From assembly GCA_013822275.1 (NCBI GenBank), contig PNKC01000005.1, forward strand, positions 1-64,000: a DNA stretch of 64,000 nucleotides. Direction: 5' to 3'. The notes below the pieces were generated by a model. It worked only from the letters and a program-made list of their open reading frames with translations, was not told where the DNA came from and ran no database searches. The translations under genes and the position numbers were made by a program. Origin of the DNA: Anaerolinea sp. (lineage in GTDB: Bacteria > Chloroflexota > Dehalococcoidia > Tepidiformales > Tepidiformaceae). Shown here piece by piece: positions 35,703-43,525 of this stretch (position 1 is its first letter; each line of letters opens with the position of its first letter).

Positions 35703-35706
35703 TTAG

Positions 35707-35909
35707 AACCACCGAGACACCGAGAATATTCTCGAGAAGGTTTGGCGGGTTCGCCATTGTGGAGTAAGAGGTATGCAGAGGGCAGCGAGGCGTCCCTAAC
35801 AACTGTCTCGGTGTGCTCAGTCGCGCCTCTCTTCCATCGACATCTGGCGATGCGACCACGGTGAGACAGTTCACGGATCCCTCAAAACCTCTCGGTGTCT
35901 CGGTGGTTC
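35707..35909. repeat. 203-bp inverted-repeat element
   Basis: AACCACCGAGACACCGAG at the left end is the reverse complement of CTCGGTGTCTCGGTGGTT at the right end. The roughly 150-base interior has no ORF I can support. It fills the gap between groEL and the next gene. Confidence 0.8.
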
Positions 35910-35926
35910 AATGGACGGTGGCATGA

Positions 35927-36361
35927 ATGCGTACTGAGAACGGTTTGACCCTGGACCTGGATGCCGTTGGCGAGCTTCTTCGGAAGAGCGACGTCCTGAC
36001 GGTGGGTTTCACCCTGTTCCCCGAACGGCTTCTGGTGGACACGCGGGCGAATGACAAGCAGGGCCAGTTCGCCGAGATGGTGGAGCCGGTCGGCAGCGTG
36101 CAGGAGCGGTACGTCTGGCTGGGGCGGCATCGCGGCAGCTTCGGCGCGCCGGAGGCGTTCGCCTTCTTCGTCTGGCCCCACACCGTCCGCGGGCTGATCG
36201 AACGGGACATCCTTGCGCCCCTGCGCGAGCGCCTTTCACCGCTTGCCGCGGACGCCTTAAATGGCGCACTGCGCGAGGCGGCGGAGGCCGAAAACCGCGC
36301 GATCAAGGAGATGGTCCGCGGCACGGAGGCGTGGCCAGCGGTGTGGCAGGCGGCGAATTAG
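35927..36361 (+). CDS. Conserved-looking protein of unknown function
   Basis: The 144-residue soluble protein (LTLDLDAVGELLRKSDVLTVG, then LVDTRAND and EPVGSVQERYVWLGRHRG) has no motif I recognise. ATG 35927 has a weak GGTGG site that overlaps the end of the repeat element. The composition is normal for the genome, so I judge it a real gene. Confidence 0.6.
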   Translation: MRTENGLTLDLDAVGELLRKSDVLTVGFTLFPERLLVDTRANDKQGQFAEMVEPVGSVQERYVWLGRHRGSFGAPEAFAFFVWPHTVRGLIERDILAPLRERLSPLAADALNGALREAAEAENRAIKEMVRGTEAWPAVWQAAN

Positions 36362-36370
36362 CGCCCTCCC

Positions 36371-36922
36371 CTACCGCCAGAGCAGGATGTTGCGCTTCAC
36401 GAAGTGCCACGTCTGCGAATCCAGGTAGTGCATGACGTATTCCTGCAGCACTTTCGGCGGCCCAACGATGAGAAGGATCAGGACGAGGTTTCGCGGGCGG
36501 CCGATCTGGTAGGCGACATCGATCGTGCGCATGCCCGCCACCCAGAGGTAGAAGTTCTCGAAGACGTTCGGGCCAAGGTAGAAGAACAGCCCGCGTATGC
36601 CGGTGAGTTCGAAGAGCACGGCCGCGGAAAGCCGGAGTCCGTAGAGCACAAGCGCGGTCCATTTTGCCAGCGGGTCCAGCCAGCGCCAGGCGACAAACGC
36701 CTCCCAGGAGAGGTAGTAGGTGTCGAACAGTTTGTCGAAGACGTGGTAGTTGGCTCCGCGGGAGAGGACGTCGCTGCCCAGGGCGTCCTGGATCATCGTG
36801 TCCGTGGCATCGGCCAGGATGGAGGCGAGCCCGCCCCAGAACGGCCACCGCAGCACGGTCACGGGAACCAACGTACGGGCCGCGAAGACGGCGATGAGGA
36901 CGGCGAGGTCGTTGGCCGCCAC
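36371..36922 (-). CDS. Integral membrane protein
   Basis: From GTG 36922 the product has 183 residues with about four membrane-associated segments (AVLIAVFAARTLVPV, LVLYGLRLSAAVLFELTGI, FENFYLWVAGMRT, LVLILLIVGPPKVLQ). I do not recognise a family or active site. TTG 36958 is the other possible start. Confidence 0.6.
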   Translation of the reverse strand: MAANDLAVLIAVFAARTLVPVTVLRWPFWGGLASILADATDTMIQDALGSDVLSRGANYHVFDKLFDTYYLSWEAFVAWRWLDPLAKWTALVLYGLRLSAAVLFELTGIRGLFFYLGPNVFENFYLWVAGMRTIDVAYQIGRPRNLVLILLIVGPPKVLQEYVMHYLDSQTWHFVKRNILLWR

Positions 36923-37044
36923 GGTGCTTACCCCTGGCCCCGGCGCGGGGCCCGCCAATCCTGACGCTTCGCGGGCCGCCTGCCAACGTCATTCGGCCCC
37001 CGCTTCCGCCCCCGTCCGGGCATGCGGGCCGTGTGGCGGCGGAG

Positions 37045-37056
37045 TACGCTCACCCC
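37045..37056 (+). promoter_or_regulatory. Leaderless -10 element of small membrane protein
   Basis: TACGCT, CACCCC, ATG 37057. Confidence 0.55.
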
Positions 37057-37188
37057 ATGAGGCGAGACAGCGGGCAGGCGGCAAGCCGCCCGATGCGCTG
37101 GTTCATCATCGCGGTCGTGGTGGCTGTGGCCTGGATACCGGGCTTTGTGGCCCTGGCGATGCTCCTGAGTGGCAACGCCGGCGATTAG
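37057..37188 (+). CDS. 43-residue single-span membrane protein
   Basis: This ORF is below the length of the supplied track. It encodes a basic N-terminus (MRRDSGQAASRPMR) and one hydrophobic helix WFIIAVVVAVAWIPGFVALA ending NAGD, so it should insert as a small inner-membrane protein with the N-terminus inside. A TACGCT hexamer lies exactly six bases before the ATG. The stop overlaps by four bases the stop of the convergent flavodoxin gene. The function is unknown. Confidence 0.6.
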   Translation: MRRDSGQAASRPMRWFIIAVVVAVAWIPGFVALAMLLSGNAGD

Positions 37189-37790
37189 CGTGAGCCGCCA
37201 GTTGAGGCCGTGGAGCTTCCCTCCCGGTAGGAGCCAGCCGGAACCCGGGCCGGTCTCACATGCACGAGGAAGTCATCCGTAAAGCGGTCCAGGGCTTCCC
37301 AGTCGGCGTACCTCTGAGCCTCGCGCGGGGCGGTTGGACCGGCCGGGCCGGCGCCAGGCTTCTTCGGCAACCGGCGCTTGATGAAGCCGTAACGGGTATC
37401 GGGGCCGGCCCCGCCGACGAGCGAGACAATGTCCGGGTGCCAGCCCGTTTCCGCGATGAGATGGGAAACGGCGTCCAGCGCCCGCGCCCTGCGCGCGCGG
37501 TCGTGGGTGGCGGCAGGAAGGCCGACGGAGAAGAACCCATTCGGGACGTGGTCAAGGTCCTTCTTGCGCGCGCGGACGAACTGTTCCAGTTCTTTGTGGT
37601 GGCGCCCGAAGTGGATGGAGCCGCCCACGATGAGCCCGCTGTAGTGGCGCAGCCGGGCCGGCGCCTGGTCGCATTCGAAAACGTCGGCGGGGACGCCACT
37701 GGCGCGGGCACGGCTGGCGATGTGTTCCGCGGCCGCGGCTGCATCGCCCTCGCAGCTGTGGCAGATGATGGCGATGCCTGGCGTGTCCAT
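37185..37790 (-). CDS. Flavodoxin-domain protein, HemG-like
   Basis: The 201-residue protein matches the Flavodoxin_5/HemG-type domain: IAIICHSCEGDAAAAAEHIA at the phosphate-binding loop, LIVGGSIHFGRHHKELEQF, GFFSVGL, and the late FIKRRLPKK. HemG proteins are FMN-dependent protoporphyrinogen oxidases, but many relatives have other redox roles. ATG 37790 starts just before the first beta strand; the longer ORF is not supported. Confidence 0.82.
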   Translation of the reverse strand: MDTPGIAIICHSCEGDAAAAAEHIASRARASGVPADVFECDQAPARLRHYSGLIVGGSIHFGRHHKELEQFVRARKKDLDHVPNGFFSVGLPAATHDRARRARALDAVSHLIAETGWHPDIVSLVGGAGPDTRYGFIKRRLPKKPGAGPAGPTAPREAQRYADWEALDRFTDDFLVHVRPARVPAGSYREGSSTASTGGSR

Positions 37791-37926
37791 GCCCGGAGCG
37801 TGGCGCCCGGCGGCGCTGGTGTCTGCGTCCACTGGGATGGCCGCTGTGGGACGAAAGACCCAAGTTTCGCCCCACACCGTCCGGCCCGCGACATGCGCCG
37901 CTGGTGTACGCTGTGTCCCACACAAG

Positions 37927-38334
37927 ATGAAGTACGAAGAACGGTTGCTGCAGGTGCGCACGTCCATCGCCGAGACGCAGCGCGCGGACGATGAGCGGCG
38001 CAAGGCGCAGGAGGCGGAGCGTCCGAGCCGGGCGCGCAACGTCATCCTCGGCGGTGGGCCTCACCTGCTCTGGAAGATCCCGGTCCTCATTGTCACCGTG
38101 ACGATGTTCGTGATGTTCCCACGGACGATCATCCGGGAGGCGAACCGCTATCTGCGCATCCCGAACTGGGTACTGAACCTTGTGCCGGGGCTGGATAACG
38201 GGGGTTCGATGCCCGGTCCCTTGGCCCTGGGGATGATGGGCTTCGCCGGGCTCGCCATCATCGTTGGCGGCCTGGGCGTCTACGTCTGGGTCCGCCGCGC
38301 GCAGAACCCGAACCCGCCACCCGTGCGCTGGTGA
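37927..38334 (+). CDS. Small two-helix membrane protein
   Basis: The 135-residue product has a charged helical N-terminus (LLQVRTSIAETQRADDERRK), then two membrane helices (LLWKIPVLIVTVTMFVMF and MMGFAGLAIIVGGLGVYVWV). No family is recognised. A TACGCT hexamer lies 12 bases before ATG 37927. Confidence 0.6.
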   Translation: MKYEERLLQVRTSIAETQRADDERRKAQEAERPSRARNVILGGGPHLLWKIPVLIVTVTMFVMFPRTIIREANRYLRIPNWVLNLVPGLDNGGSMPGPLALGMMGFAGLAIIVGGLGVYVWVRRAQNPNPPPVRW

Positions 38335-38419
38335 GCGGCCAGGTTTGAGCCCGGGTTGAAGGGCCTTTGTGCCGCTTCGTGATCTGTGCCTGTGCTTCCC
38401 CCGACAGGAAACCAGAGTG

Positions 38420-39022
38420 TCAGCTGGCCGGCAAGAACGTACGCCGGACGCGCACGCGGTTTCGCCGGCCGTGCTGGATGAGGAGCTGTTTGTAGGCGAT
38501 TTCGCGGGCGCGGGCCCAGGCGAGGAACTGGGCCGGTACCTCGGGGCCACCCGTCGCAAGCCGGTCGATCGCGTTTGCCGCGGAATCCAGCACCGCGTAG
38601 GCCGCGGCGCCCGTCGCGACGATGTCCTCCTGGAAGCCCGCGAGCGTCGTCCCGCTGCCGTCGAGGGTGTGTTGGACCGTGCAGTAGAGCTTCACAGGCT
38701 CGGCCGGAGGTGGTTCGTCCAGGTGGAGGGAGAGCGTGTTCGCCCAGCGCGAGAAGGGCGCGTACGAGGGCGGGAATTGGCCCACCGGAAACTCGGCCGC
38801 CTCCACGTCCATCAGGCCCATGATCGACGCCAGCGAGAGGTCACGGCTGCCGGCGGTGGCGGTCATTGTGACGGCCGATTCGTTCGGCATGGCCCGGCTG
38901 GTTTCGTCGAGCGCGCGCTGGATGTGACGGTCGAGCTGGCTGTCCGTCCAGCGGTAGTTGGCGGAATCGGTGTCGTGCAGGTCTTTGCGGATTCGCGTAC
39001 GGAGATCGGCGAGGGTGGTCAT
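38420..39022 (-). CDS. Phage head-tail adaptor-like protein
   Basis: The 200-residue protein begins TLADLRTRIRKDLHDTDSAN followed by YRWTDSQLDRHIQRALDE, the pattern of tailed-phage head-completion or adaptor proteins (gp6/gp16-like), which join portal and tail. A beta-rich centre and a helical end (AREIAYKQLLIQHGRRN) follow. ATG 39022 precedes the conserved helix. No capsid or terminase gene is adjacent. The assignment is from pattern memory, not a search. Confidence 0.55.
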   Translation of the reverse strand: MTTLADLRTRIRKDLHDTDSANYRWTDSQLDRHIQRALDETSRAMPNESAVTMTATAGSRDLSLASIMGLMDVEAAEFPVGQFPPSYAPFSRWANTLSLHLDEPPPAEPVKLYCTVQHTLDGSGTTLAGFQEDIVATGAAAYAVLDSAANAIDRLATGGPEVPAQFLAWARAREIAYKQLLIQHGRRNRVRVRRTFLPAS

Positions 39023-39207
39023 GGCGACAGCGTGAGCCGGGGAGGCGCCCATCTCCAACACGCCCATGTCACCCCGGCGGGGTCTGTCTCCATCCCGGTA
39101 TGCGCCGGCTGTCTGGGCCCACCGGGCGAAACAGCCCTCATCCCCCGACCCGGCGGGCGACGAGAGCGATGCGCTCGCCCGCCTCGCGACGAGTTGAGTT
39201 ATGCGCG

Positions 39208-39858
39208 CTATTTCGCGCTGCCAACTCCGGTCAGCTTCCTGATCTCCCCAACGGTGTGGCGGAGTTCACGAGCGATGCTTTCGGGCCCACCGTTATCGAA
39301 TATCTGGACGAGCGACCCGTAGTACCAGAGCTGGTCGGCGGGTTCGGCGCGGAAGCGCTTCCAGACTTCGTCGCCGTATTCGCGGAGGTCGGCCAGGATC
39401 GCGCGGGCGTTGTGGAGCTTGTCCGAGCCGGAAACAAGGCGGACGGAGTAGGGCGCTTCCGCGAGGTGGGCGAGGTATTCCTCCTTCCGCTTGCGCCAGG
39501 GCGGCTTCGGAGAGACGACCGAATCCGTGCAGCCCGCGACGATGTCCGCGACGCGGTCGCCGAAGCGGTTGCGGATGGCGGCCAGGCGGGCGGTCCCGCC
39601 CTGGTCTTCCACGGCGTCATGGAGGAGGGCGGCGATCGCTTCGTCCTCGTCGGCGCCGTGTTCAAGGGCGAGGCTGGACGCGCCCATGAGGTGCGAAAAG
39701 TAGGGGATGGTGGTGCTGTTTCGCACCTGGCCATCGTGGATGTGGACGGCGTAGATAAGCGCCTCTTCAAAGCGCGAGGAGAGATGGGGCAATTGCTGAC
39801 TCCTGCCAGGGATGCTCGAACGGGTGACTGTCCGAAGGCTACCAGATCGTCTCGACAT
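39208..39858 (-). CDS. HD-domain phosphohydrolase (RelA/SpoT-type fold)
   Basis: The product has up to 216 residues. The HD domain shows ALIYAVHIHDGQVRNSTTIP, ALLHDAVEDQGG (metal-binding HD) and LVSGSDKLHNARAI, as in small guanosine-phosphate or nucleotide phosphohydrolases. The C-terminus (WKRFRAEPADQLWYYGSLVQ) resembles Mesh1-like families. The first 20 residues overlap the PIN gene fragment upstream, so a later start is possible. Confidence 0.85.
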   Translation of the reverse strand: MSRRSGSLRTVTRSSIPGRSQQLPHLSSRFEEALIYAVHIHDGQVRNSTTIPYFSHLMGASSLALEHGADEDEAIAALLHDAVEDQGGTARLAAIRNRFGDRVADIVAGCTDSVVSPKPPWRKRKEEYLAHLAEAPYSVRLVSGSDKLHNARAILADLREYGDEVWKRFRAEPADQLWYYGSLVQIFDNGGPESIARELRHTVGEIRKLTGVGSAK

Positions 39859-40224
39859 CGTACTGGCGGATCAAGGCGTCGTTCGTGACGAGGGGGATGC
39901 CTTCAATCCGGCTTTGCGCAATGAGCAACCGATCCATCGGGTCGAAGTGGATCTGGGGCAACTCGGCGCCGAACAGCGCATGCTCCACCTGCAGCGACAA
40001 TGTGCTCATCCACCCTGATGCGACGAGGGCACGAATGGATCCGATGGAGACTCCGGGAAACGAAGTCGGCCCCGGCGCTCCTTGGCGGCAATTTCCCAAG
40101 CGCTCACAGGACTCAAGAGCAGCTCGTTGGCCGGGTCAGAAATCAAGAGCCGCACCCTCGAAGACAGCCGGCGATCAGCGGCAAGAACCCACAGGAACGT
40201 CTGCGTATCGAGGAGAAGTTGCAT
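39839..40224 (-). pseudogene. VapC PIN toxin split by a frameshift
   Basis: The 5' part (40224 down to about 40060) encodes LLLDTQTFLW and SPVSAWEIAAKERRGRLRFP, with the first two PIN acids. The remaining acids appear only in another frame: IHFDPMDRLLIAQ and LVTNDALIRQY, ending at 39839. Together they make one normal PIN protein of about 128 residues. The frame changes near 40030-40060. Either the toxin is dead or the assembly has an indel. Confidence 0.8.
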
Positions 40225-40508
40225 TAGCGCCCTGAATCGGGCTCGGGGAAGAGCTTCGACTCGTACCAGAGCTTTGCGTCTTCCTCATCAAGGGGGCCGT
40301 CGATGTCGTCGGCGTACCAGATTTCGCCTTTCAGAATGCCCAGAATGGAGCCGCCCATGCCGGCGGGCTCGTCGAGCGCTGGCATCTTCACCAGCTTCGC
40401 GACCGGTTTCCCGTCGCGCTCGATGACGACCTCGTCGCCAGCCTCGACCAACTCGAGCAGTTCGGGCAGGCGCGTGCGGGCTTCTTGCGGGTTGACCACG
40501 GTCGTCAT
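40224..40508 (-). CDS. Phd/YefM-type antitoxin
   Basis: The 94-residue protein begins TTVVNPQEARTRLPELLELV, followed by GDEVVIERDGKPVAKLVKM, the Phd/YefM DNA-binding fold, with an acidic C-terminal toxin-binding tail. Its last base is shared with the start of the broken PIN toxin gene, which it would neutralise and co-repress. The 207 bases upstream (40509-40715) show no gene. Confidence 0.88.
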   Translation of the reverse strand: MTTVVNPQEARTRLPELLELVEAGDEVVIERDGKPVAKLVKMPALDEPAGMGGSILGILKGEIWYADDIDGPLDEEDAKLWYESKLFPEPDSGR

Positions 40509-40715
40509 GGTTCAGGCTTCGCGCATGCGGCAAGCCCCGAAGGTTTGCAGGGCAGACCTCACCAATCTCTCCGCAGGCGCGCCAGCGGCGAGCGCGAGCG
40601 TGGTGCCGACGCTAGGGCGGCCTCCGCAGCGGTCTCGGTCACCGCCGCAATGCTACGCGAAGCTCAGCTCAGCAACGCCGAGGGCCGCTCCCTGGCAGAT
40701 CGGCGCCGTTCGCGG

Positions 40716-41138
40716 TCAGCAGGCGGGCGCGACGATATTCTTCTTCCGGTCGATGCTGTCCCGCAGGGCGATGCCACCGAACAGGCCGACCGCGACAACC
40801 AGCCCAAGGCCGCTGCCGCTGACCGTCATCGCGAGGGCAGGGACGGGGCAGGTGCCAGCGACGGCCCAGCCGCTTCCGAAGACCGCCGCGCCCATGACTG
40901 TGCGCCGGGTGACCGGCTGACGGAGGACGGTCAGTTCGCCGCCGAACATGGTCTGGATGCGGCGCCGCTCCAGGATGAGCAGGATCGGCGCGGCCACGCC
41001 CACGGCGGAACCCATGAGCAGAAACACGTCTGGCTCGCGCAGGAGGAGCATATCGTGGATGACCTGGTAGTCGCTCAGGCGGGCGGCGGCGACCAGGAAG
41101 CCGAAAGCGGCGCCCATGAGGAACGCGGCGGATTTCAC
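40716..41138 (-). CDS. YeeE/YedE half-transporter (DUF6691-like)
   Basis: The 140-residue protein has four membrane segments and the conserved cysteine segment WAVAGTCPVPALA, as in the shorter subunit of paired YeeE/YedE sulfur transporters that import thiosulfate or other sulfur compounds. It overlaps the larger subunit gene by four bases. A link to the DsrE-TusA-OsmC genes at 19 kb is an inference. Confidence 0.85.
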   Translation of the reverse strand: MKSAAFLMGAAFGFLVAAARLSDYQVIHDMLLLREPDVFLLMGSAVGVAAPILLILERRRIQTMFGGELTVLRQPVTRRTVMGAAVFGSGWAVAGTCPVPALAMTVSGSGLGLVVAVGLFGGIALRDSIDRKKNIVAPAC

Positions 41139-41605
41139 AGGTCACCCCCCGTGAAGAAGTGGAGGAGTCCAGTAACGGCGACCGCGGTGGCCATGAAGGT
41201 AGCGGTGGCAGCCAGGCTCGCGGGCGAAAGCGACGAGGTGCCTCGCAGCCCGTGGCCAGATGTGCAGCCGCCGGACCAACGCGCCCCAAAGCCCATCACG
41301 ACGCCGGCGCCGAGGAGGATTGGGATGAGGGCGGCGAGCGGGACAAGGTCGCCGAGTGTGCCGTAGCTCATCCTGGGCGAGATGCCATCGCCGAGGAGCG
41401 TGGCCAGGAGCGCGCCCGCGACCAGCCCCACGAAAAGCCAAACGCGCCACGGTTCGTAAGCCTGCCGGCGAAGGAACGAGAACGTTTGGGAATAGGCCGT
41501 GGTCGCCCCCAGCGGGCGATTGGCCAGGACGTAGAGGCCCACAACGCTCAGTCCCATGAGGGGGCCGGCGATGTACCAGGCGAGGCGGTCCGGGAGGAGG
41601 TCCAT
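41135..41605 (-). CDS. YeeE/YedE sulfur-transport protein
   Basis: The 156-residue protein carries the family hallmark SGGCTSGHGLRG (substrate-relay cysteine), three or four membrane helices, and a C-terminal helix AATATFMATAVAVTGLLHFF. ATG 41605 follows a GGAGC site. It pairs with the overlapping smaller subunit, and the two halves together equal one full YeeE. A consensus-like promoter lies about 30 bases further upstream. Confidence 0.88.
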   Translation of the reverse strand: MDLLPDRLAWYIAGPLMGLSVVGLYVLANRPLGATTAYSQTFSFLRRQAYEPWRVWLFVGLVAGALLATLLGDGISPRMSYGTLGDLVPLAALIPILLGAGVVMGFGARWSGGCTSGHGLRGTSSLSPASLAATATFMATAVAVTGLLHFFTGGDL

Positions 41606-41643
41606 GGGTTGCTCCGGGGCACCAGAAGAGGTGAGTTGTAAGC

Positions 41644-41672
41644 AGTATAAAGTTGAGTAAGTCGCTCGACAA
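41644..41672 (-). promoter_or_regulatory. Sigma-70-type promoter of YeeE operon
   Basis: On the minus strand, TTGTCG, 17 bases, TATACT. The leader to ATG 41605 would be about 32 bases with a ribosome site. Confidence 0.6.
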
Positions 41673-41735
41673 ATAGCCGGCTCCCTGCCAACAACGGCCA
41701 CCGGGCACGGGCGGTTGTGGCACACTCGAGCGGAG

Positions 41736-41993
41736 ATGGCACAAATCACGGGTTCCGTCAGGTTATCGAAGGACGGCCGGATCGTGCTCCCGGCCAAAGT
41801 CCGGCGCGCCCTGGAACTGAAGAGCGGCGACGAACTGCTGGTCAGGGTCGAGGATGGGGAGATCCTGCTCATGACCCGGATGCAGAGGATCCGGAGAGCG
41901 CAGCGGATGGCATCCCCCTTCGTCAAAGACAGGCCGTCCCTTGCCGACGAACTGATCGCCGAACGCCGCGAGGAACCCGCGCGCGAGAATTAG
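41736..41993 (+). CDS. AbrB-type antitoxin, no toxin partner
   Basis: The 85-residue protein has the SpoVT/AbrB swapped-hairpin motif SKDGRIVLPAKVRRALELKS GDELLV (split here by the quotation limit). It is about 75 percent identical by eye to the next gene, but no toxin follows it directly. It lies divergent from the YeeE operon. Confidence 0.85.
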   Translation: MAQITGSVRLSKDGRIVLPAKVRRALELKSGDELLVRVEDGEILLMTRMQRIRRAQRMASPFVKDRPSLADELIAERREEPAREN

Positions 41994-42033
41994 CTATGGC
42001 GCGGAGAGTCGGACCTGGCGTAGGGTAGTTTCT

Positions 42034-42297
42034 ATGGTACGGATGACAGAAACGGTCAGATTGTCTGAAGGGGGCCGGATCGTGCTCCCGGCGAAAGTCC
42101 GGCGCGCCCTGGACCTGAAGTGCGGCGACGAACTGCTGGTGATCGTCGATGACGGAGAGATCCTGCTCATGACCCGGATGCAGGGGATCCGGAGAGCGCA
42201 GAGGCTGTTAGCCCCGTACCTGGAGGGCCGCGGCTCGTTGGTCGACGAACTCATCGCCGAACGCCGGGCAGAAGCCGCCCGCGAAGAATTGGAATAG
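42034..42297 (+). CDS. AbrB-type antitoxin of VapC pair
   Basis: The 87-residue AbrB-fold protein has RIVLPAKVRRALDLKCGDEL. It is a recent duplicate of the upstream gene. It precedes the PIN toxin by five bases and should repress the operon and neutralise the toxin. TAGGGT lies seven bases before the ATG. Confidence 0.87.
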   Translation: MVRMTETVRLSEGGRIVLPAKVRRALDLKCGDELLVIVDDGEILLMTRMQGIRRAQRLLAPYLEGRGSLVDELIAERRAEAAREELE

Positions 42298-42302
42298 CGC
42301 AT

Positions 42303-42692
42303 TTGGCCCGGATCACCCTGGACGCATCCTGCGTGCTCGCCGTCGTCCATGGTGAGCCGGGCGCGGAAGCAGTCCGGGGCCAACTGGACCAGCAGGGTTG
42401 CGTCATGAGCGCCGTCAACTACTCAGAAATTACGGCCAAACTCGCCGACTTCGGAGCCACGATCGAGGTCATCCGTTCAAGCCTGGATGGCTTCGACTTC
42501 GAGGTTCTCAGCTTCGATGCGGAGCAGGCAATGGAATCTGGCCTTCTCCGCCCGGCGACGCGCGCCGCCGGGCTTTCCTTCGGTGACCGCGCCTGCATCA
42601 GCCTCGCGTTGCGCCTTGGGACGCCCGTGCTCACCGCCGACAGGACGTGGGCGTCGCTCTCGCTACCCCTCGAAGTCATCCTCGTGCGCTGA
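42303..42692 (+). CDS. VapC PIN-domain toxin
   Basis: The 129-residue PIN domain has all four acidic sites: LDASCVL, NYSEITAKL, GLSFGDRACISLAL and LTADRTW. VapC toxins cleave tRNA or rRNA. The start is TTG, which keeps expression low, five bases after the AbrB gene. Confidence 0.9.
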   Translation: MARITLDASCVLAVVHGEPGAEAVRGQLDQQGCVMSAVNYSEITAKLADFGATIEVIRSSLDGFDFEVLSFDAEQAMESGLLRPATRAAGLSFGDRACISLALRLGTPVLTADRTWASLSLPLEVILVR

Positions 42693-42713
42693 GCCGAGTG
42701 AAAGGGACCACCC

Positions 42714-42765
42714 ATGAACCCACTCCAGGGAAAACTCGTCCGCCTGCGGGCCTTTGAACCGGAAG
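42714..42765 (+). pseudogene. Duplicated 5' fragment of GNAT gene
   Basis: Fifty-two bases starting with ATG are identical, apart from one base, to the start of the intact GNAT gene at 43526 (MNPLQGKLVRLRAFEPE). The copy then breaks off, and the VapBC pair lies between the two. Confidence 0.9.
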
Positions 42766-42796
42766 GCCGCCGCAAAGATCCCATGAGGTCGCGTGA

Positions 42797-42808
42797 TACA
42801 CTCTGCAG
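42797..42808 (+). promoter_or_regulatory. Leaderless -10 element of VapBC
   Basis: TACACT, CTGCAG, ATG 42809. Confidence 0.65.
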
Positions 42809-43054
42809 ATGCGGACGCAGATAACACTGGAAGATGACCTCTACCGGGTGGCGTGCGCTGTTGCGGAACGCCAGGGTACGACAGTGTCCGAGGTCATCGT
42901 GCAGGCTCTGAGACGGCAGCTCTTCGAGCCGCCGGTCACCGCCAGACAGCCGGTCGAGCTGCCGGTTTCGTCAGCCAGTGGCGGATTGATGCCTGGCGTG
43001 ACGCTCGAGCCCAAGTCCGGCCTGTGGGCTCTGCTCGACGATGAAGCTGTTTGA
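42809..43054 (+). CDS. Ribbon-helix-helix VapB antitoxin
   Basis: The 81-residue protein starts MRTQITLEDDLYRVACAVAE, a ribbon-helix-helix DNA-binding domain. The tail (PKSGLWALLDDEAV) should wrap the toxin. It overlaps the toxin gene by 14 bases. Confidence 0.87.
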   Translation: MRTQITLEDDLYRVACAVAERQGTTVSEVIVQALRRQLFEPPVTARQPVELPVSSASGGLMPGVTLEPKSGLWALLDDEAV

Positions 43055-43478
43055 CGTAAACCCGCTCATCTACGCCTTCCGCGAGGATTCCACGCAGCAC
43101 CGGGAGCACCGCGCGGCCGTCCTCGCTGTGGTAAACGGCGATGAAGAGTTCTCAGCGCCGGACATTGTGCTGGCGGCGGTGCTCAGGATCTGCACGAACC
43201 CGCGGGTTTACCGGGTACCGTCAGATATGAACGAGGCGATCGCCTTTGCAAACGCACTGAGGGCATCTCCGGCATTCCGGGAAGTGCGCTCAGATCACCG
43301 TCAGTGGGATGTCTTCACGGACTTGTGCTCTCGCCCGGGCGTGTTCGGTGGCCACGTCACGGATGCCCTGATCGCGTCGTTCGCCATCACTTCGGACGCC
43401 GACCTGATCACGAGCGACCGGGCGATGGGCCGATTCCCCGGGCTTCGGGTGAGACACCCCTTCGATCCTGCTGGCTAA
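43041..43478 (+). CDS. VapC PIN-domain toxin
   Basis: The 145-residue PIN protein has FDVNPLIYAF, the family-typical WDVFTDLC, GGHVTDALIASFAI and LITSDRAMGRFPGL, so the acidic centre is complete. It is a different PIN subfamily from the one at 42303. It follows its antitoxin by overlap. Confidence 0.9.
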   Translation: MKLFDVNPLIYAFREDSTQHREHRAAVLAVVNGDEEFSAPDIVLAAVLRICTNPRVYRVPSDMNEAIAFANALRASPAFREVRSDHRQWDVFTDLCSRPGVFGGHVTDALIASFAITSDADLITSDRAMGRFPGLRVRHPFDPAG

Positions 43479-43525
43479 CCAGCCGGCAACACGCCGCCCA
43501 CCACGGCCACACGGAGCAGCCACCA

